DNA of 64,000 bases. It comes from an uncultured SAR116 cluster alpha proteobacterium. GTDB lineage: Bacteria; Pseudomonadota; Alphaproteobacteria; Puniceispirillales; GCA-002684695. Shown here one piece after another: positions 60,873 through 64,000 of the stretch. The notes under the pieces are model-generated. The model saw only the letters and a list, made by a program, of their open reading frames with translations. It did no database searches and was not told the DNA's origin. How positions within the stretch are numbered: position 1 is the first letter of the stretch; each line of letters starts with the position of its first letter. The DNA lies in NCBI GenBank assembly GCA_902612965.1, contig CACMFN010000003.1, positions 62,001-126,000 of the forward strand. Direction: 5' to 3'. The position numbers and the translations under genes are program-made.

Positions 60873-61726
60873 TTAGGCTCGGAATTTCTTAATAATAATT
60901 TGTGAAGATTTTTCTTCGATAAAATTCTTACCATAAAATACATAAATTTTGTTGGTATGGTTACGTTATAAATAAATTTTGGATTTTTAACATGCAATGA
61001 ATGGTGAATAATTTTAGCTACATCAATTGCCTTTAATTCAAATAATTTATTGAAAAATGAATTACTTTCTTTTTTTAATTTAGGGATTAGAAATTTTTGA
61101 TAAATTCTTTTTAGATAGCTTTTTTCCCAATCAACCCACTTTTTAAAGTGCAGAAATGAATTTTCTCTAATAAGTGTTTTAATGGGTCCAGGTCTCACAG
61201 AAATTACATTTATTCCAGTGCCTTGTAACTCTAGTCTAAGAGTATCAGTGTATCCTTCCAAAGCCCACTTTGTAGCGTTATAAGGGCCTCTATATGATAA
61301 AGTAATAAAACCTAAAATTGACGAACATTGAATAATTCTTCCATAGCCTTGTTTACGCATGACAGGGATAATTTTTCGAGTAAGATAATGCCACCCAAAA
61401 AAATTTGTTTGAAAAATTTCTTTCATTCCATCAGAGGGAATATCTTCTAATGCACCTGGAAGAGCAAAAGCACCATTATTAAAAACTGCATATAATTTAC
61501 CGTTAGTAATTTTTAATATTTCATCTAATGCGAGATCTATACTTTTTTCTGAATTATAATCGAGATGAAAACAGTTTATGTCTAAGGAACTAATCTTTTT
61601 AACATCTTCCTTTTTTCTGCAGGTAGCGAATACTTGCCAACCATTTTCTGATAAATATTTTGCAGTTTCAAGGCCAATTCCTGAAGAGCAACCCGTAATT
61701 AAAATACTTTTTTTTCTATCGTTCAT
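60851..61726 (-). CDS. Short-chain dehydrogenase/reductase
   Basis: MNDRKKSILITGCSSGIGLETAKYLSENGWQVFATCRKKEDV...YRGPYNATKWALEGYTDTLRLEL; ATG at 61726 preferred over the ORF track start, which overlaps the divergent gene. Confidence 0.92.
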   Translation of the reverse strand: MNDRKKSILITGCSSGIGLETAKYLSENGWQVFATCRKKEDVKKISSLDINCFHLDYNSEKSIDLALDEILKITNGKLYAVFNNGAFALPGALEDIPSDGMKEIFQTNFFGWHYLTRKIIPVMRKQGYGRIIQCSSILGFITLSYRGPYNATKWALEGYTDTLRLELQGTGINVISVRPGPIKTLIRENSFLHFKKWVDWEKSYLKRIYQKFLIPKLKKESNSFFNKLFELKAIDVAKIIHHSLHVKNPKFIYNVTIPTKFMYFMVRILSKKNLHKLLLRNSEPNQMPREI

Positions 61727-61781
61727 ATAATTTTCTATAAAGTTGAAATTAAATTCATTAGTAGTTATTTTATTATAATCA

Positions 61782-63671
61782 ATGAAAACTTTTTCCAGAC
61801 ATAAACTTAATTTTTTTGAAAGAATTACAGATCCAATGAGGTTTGGCAATAACATTGCGCCTCCAGAAAAGCTATTCAGTTTTATTATTCATTTTTCAAA
61901 ACAAATTAAATTAACGATATTTTGCCTATTTGTTTTGCAGCTATTAACAGTCTTGATTGATCTTTCTCTTCCTTTGGTTTTTGGAATTATCATAAATCAA
62001 ATTCTGGAAACTAATGATATTGGCGCGATGATTAAAGACAACTTTTATTATATGTTAGGTTACGCGTGTCTTTTTCTTATTCTAAGGCCTTTAGTGCAAA
62101 TTTTAACTGCAGCTTTAGTAGATATGTCTCTAATGACAGGTTTTGCTAATATTGTAAGATGGCAAAGTCATTTAAATGTCCTTGGGCTAGATTTAAGTTA
62201 TTTTACAAATGAATTAGCAGGAAGATTAGCAAATAGAGTCATAGAGACGGGGCAAGCTGTAAGGGGTGTAGTACTTAAATTTTTTGAGGTCATTCTATAT
62301 ATGATTTTATATTTTGGTGGAGCAATATTTATATTAGCTCAATCAAGTTTGATTTTAGCAATACCAAGCTTTCTATGGTCACTTGTATTCTTATACGTAT
62401 TAGTTTTCCTGATGCCAAAAGTAAGAGACTTAAGCCATAAACACTCACTTCTGAGAAGTAAAATGACAGGAAGAATTGTAGATTCTTATGCAAACATTGG
62501 GATTGTAAAGTTATTTGCAAGAAAGAATCACGAAATAGATGGAGCCGCTGAAGCAATTGATGATTTTAATTTTGGCTGGGCAAGAGTTATGAGAATTTCA
62601 TTTTTAATGGAATTTTTAATGTCCATTTCAAATGCAATGCTTATTGTTGGAACAGTAGGTTTTGGTTTATTTTTACTCACAAAAGATATTGTCACAGTAA
62701 CTATAGTAGCTGCGGCTTTCCCCCTCTCATACAGAATAGGAGATATGTCACACTGGATAATGTGGGAAATAAGTTTCCTTTTTGAAAACATTGGAACTAT
62801 AGATGAGGGCAAGGAGACTATATCAAAAAAACCAACTGTAATTGATGCTAAAAATGCTGAAAACCTATCAGTGTATAAGGGCCAAATAGAGTTTAAAAAT
62901 GTAAAGTTTAATTACGGTATGCCAGGCGGACTATTTGAAGCTTTAAATTTTAAAATTAAACCTGGTGAAAAAGTTGGTTTAGTTGGTCGTTCAGGGTCAG
63001 GTAAAAGTTCAATTGTTAATTTATTACTCCGTTTGTATGATCTAGATGAAGGACAAATTTTAATTGATGACAATGATATTTCTCAAGTTACACAAGATTC
63101 ATTAAGGTCAAATATAGCTGTGGTTACACAAGATACAGCTCTTCTCCATAGATCAATAAAAGATAATATTTTATATGGAAATCCCAATGCTGATGATGAG
63201 GAACTCTTCAAAGCAGCTAAACAAGCTGAAGCATATGACTTTATCTTGGATCTAGAAGATAAAGATGGAAGAAAAGGCTTTGATGCTTACGTTGGTGAAA
63301 GAGGTGTTCGTTTATCAGGTGGGCAAAGACAGAGAATAGCTATAGCAAGAGTTATATTAAAGAATGCTCCAATTCTTGTTTTAGACGAAGCAACAAGTGC
63401 CCTTGACAGCGAAGTAGAGTCTGCAATTCAAACTCAACTGACAAATATTCTTGAAAACAGAACCTCTCTCGTGATTGCACACAGACTATCAACTATTAAC
63501 AAACTTGATCGATTAATAGTTATGGATCAAGGAAAAATTATAGAAGTTGGAACACATAATGAACTCATAAAAAATAAAGGTCATTATTCAAAATTATGGT
63601 CACTACAATCGGGCGGGTTCCTTCCAACTGCAGATGATCCTAAAATAGGAACAAAAACTAATATTATTTAA
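61782..63671 (+). CDS. ABC transporter, fused TM-ATPase (exporter type)
   Basis: N-terminal TM domain; LVGRSGSGKSSIVNLLLRLYD; RLSGGQRQRIAIARVILKNAPILVLDEATSALD. Confidence 0.95.
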   Translation: MKTFSRHKLNFFERITDPMRFGNNIAPPEKLFSFIIHFSKQIKLTIFCLFVLQLLTVLIDLSLPLVFGIIINQILETNDIGAMIKDNFYYMLGYACLFLILRPLVQILTAALVDMSLMTGFANIVRWQSHLNVLGLDLSYFTNELAGRLANRVIETGQAVRGVVLKFFEVILYMILYFGGAIFILAQSSLILAIPSFLWSLVFLYVLVFLMPKVRDLSHKHSLLRSKMTGRIVDSYANIGIVKLFARKNHEIDGAAEAIDDFNFGWARVMRISFLMEFLMSISNAMLIVGTVGFGLFLLTKDIVTVTIVAAAFPLSYRIGDMSHWIMWEISFLFENIGTIDEGKETISKKPTVIDAKNAENLSVYKGQIEFKNVKFNYGMPGGLFEALNFKIKPGEKVGLVGRSGSGKSSIVNLLLRLYDLDEGQILIDDNDISQVTQDSLRSNIAVVTQDTALLHRSIKDNILYGNPNADDEELFKAAKQAEAYDFILDLEDKDGRKGFDAYVGERGVRLSGGQRQRIAIARVILKNAPILVLDEATSALDSEVESAIQTQLTNILENRTSLVIAHRLSTINKLDRLIVMDQGKIIEVGTHNELIKNKGHYSKLWSLQSGGFLPTADDPKIGTKTNII

Positions 63672-63871
63672 CTTTCGTTCTTAGCTAACCAATTTACAAA
63701 AGGGATAGTAGGAATTATCCATATAAAACCAAATATTGCATATACCAATAAATCGAGTATCCAATTAATCCCAGAAATTAAATCTATAAAAAAAATTGCA
63801 ATAATTGCGTAAATTATTAAGTAAGGTATGATAAAGATCGTTATTAGTAAGTGTCGCCAGCGCATAATCAT
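63668..63871 (-). CDS. Small membrane protein, DUF2842-like
   Basis: 67 aa; RWRHLLITIFIIPYLIIYAIIAIFFI...YAIFGFIWIIPTIPFVNWL, two TM segments. Confidence 0.55.
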   Translation of the reverse strand: MIMRWRHLLITIFIIPYLIIYAIIAIFFIDLISGINWILDLLVYAIFGFIWIIPTIPFVNWLAKNES

Positions 63872-63938
63872 GAATTTAGTAGGAATTTAAAAAGTATTAT
63901 TTTATATAGTTAAAAAAAATTTATTTTGAATTGTTTTT

Positions 63939-64000
63939 ATGAATAATGATATTAAAATAGCTCCTTCAATTTTAGCAAGTGACTTTTCTAATCTTAAAAA
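63939..64000 (+). CDS. rpe: Ribulose-phosphate 3-epimerase, partial (runs off the window end)
   Basis: MNNDIKIAPSILASDFSNLK matches the Rpe N-terminus. Confidence 0.88.
   Translation, partial: MNNDIKIAPSILASDFSNLK

Noticed and set aside
60851-61855. Long divergent overlap between the SDR gene and the ABC exporter gene
   Set aside because: Disappears if the SDR gene starts at ATG 61726 (MNDRKKSILITGCSSGIG), which gives the canonical SDR N-terminus.

Overview
AT-rich window consistent with a marine, streamlined-type alphaproteobacterial chromosome. The lineage is inferred from gene content, gene order and the permuted two-piece tmRNA; I could not test it. Most of the window is dense housekeeping sequence: class I fumarase (partial), sspB, ssrA, thyA-folA, mrp, hflK-hflC-degP, serB, miaA, ilvB-ilvH-ilvC, mreB-mreC-mreD-mrdA-rodA, sbmA-like, glmU, glmS, yajQ, lptD, sua5, an aprM-aprB-aprA sulfur cluster with cysC nearby, a tripartite tricarboxylate transporter, a YnjB-like ABC importer, glutamate dehydrogenase, an ABC exporter and rpe (partial). 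The main accessory-looking stretch is about 24.5-30.3 kb, downstream of glmS. It holds an MGMT/ATL-like gene between two outward-facing small ORFs with recombinase-type HTH segments, and a 13-bp perfect inverted repeat sits at the inner ends of those ORFs. It also holds a broken small exported-protein gene and an orphan sugar-transferase/aminotransferase pair. Other notable items are the permuted tmRNA gene with an apparent 8-nt spacer and a readable tag (ANDNYAPVAVAA) next to its adaptor gene sspB, a photolyase-like protein with its domains in swapped order, and an apr cluster containing an uncharacterised nucleotidyltransferase and ending near APS kinase. All names come from reading the sequence; no searches were run.
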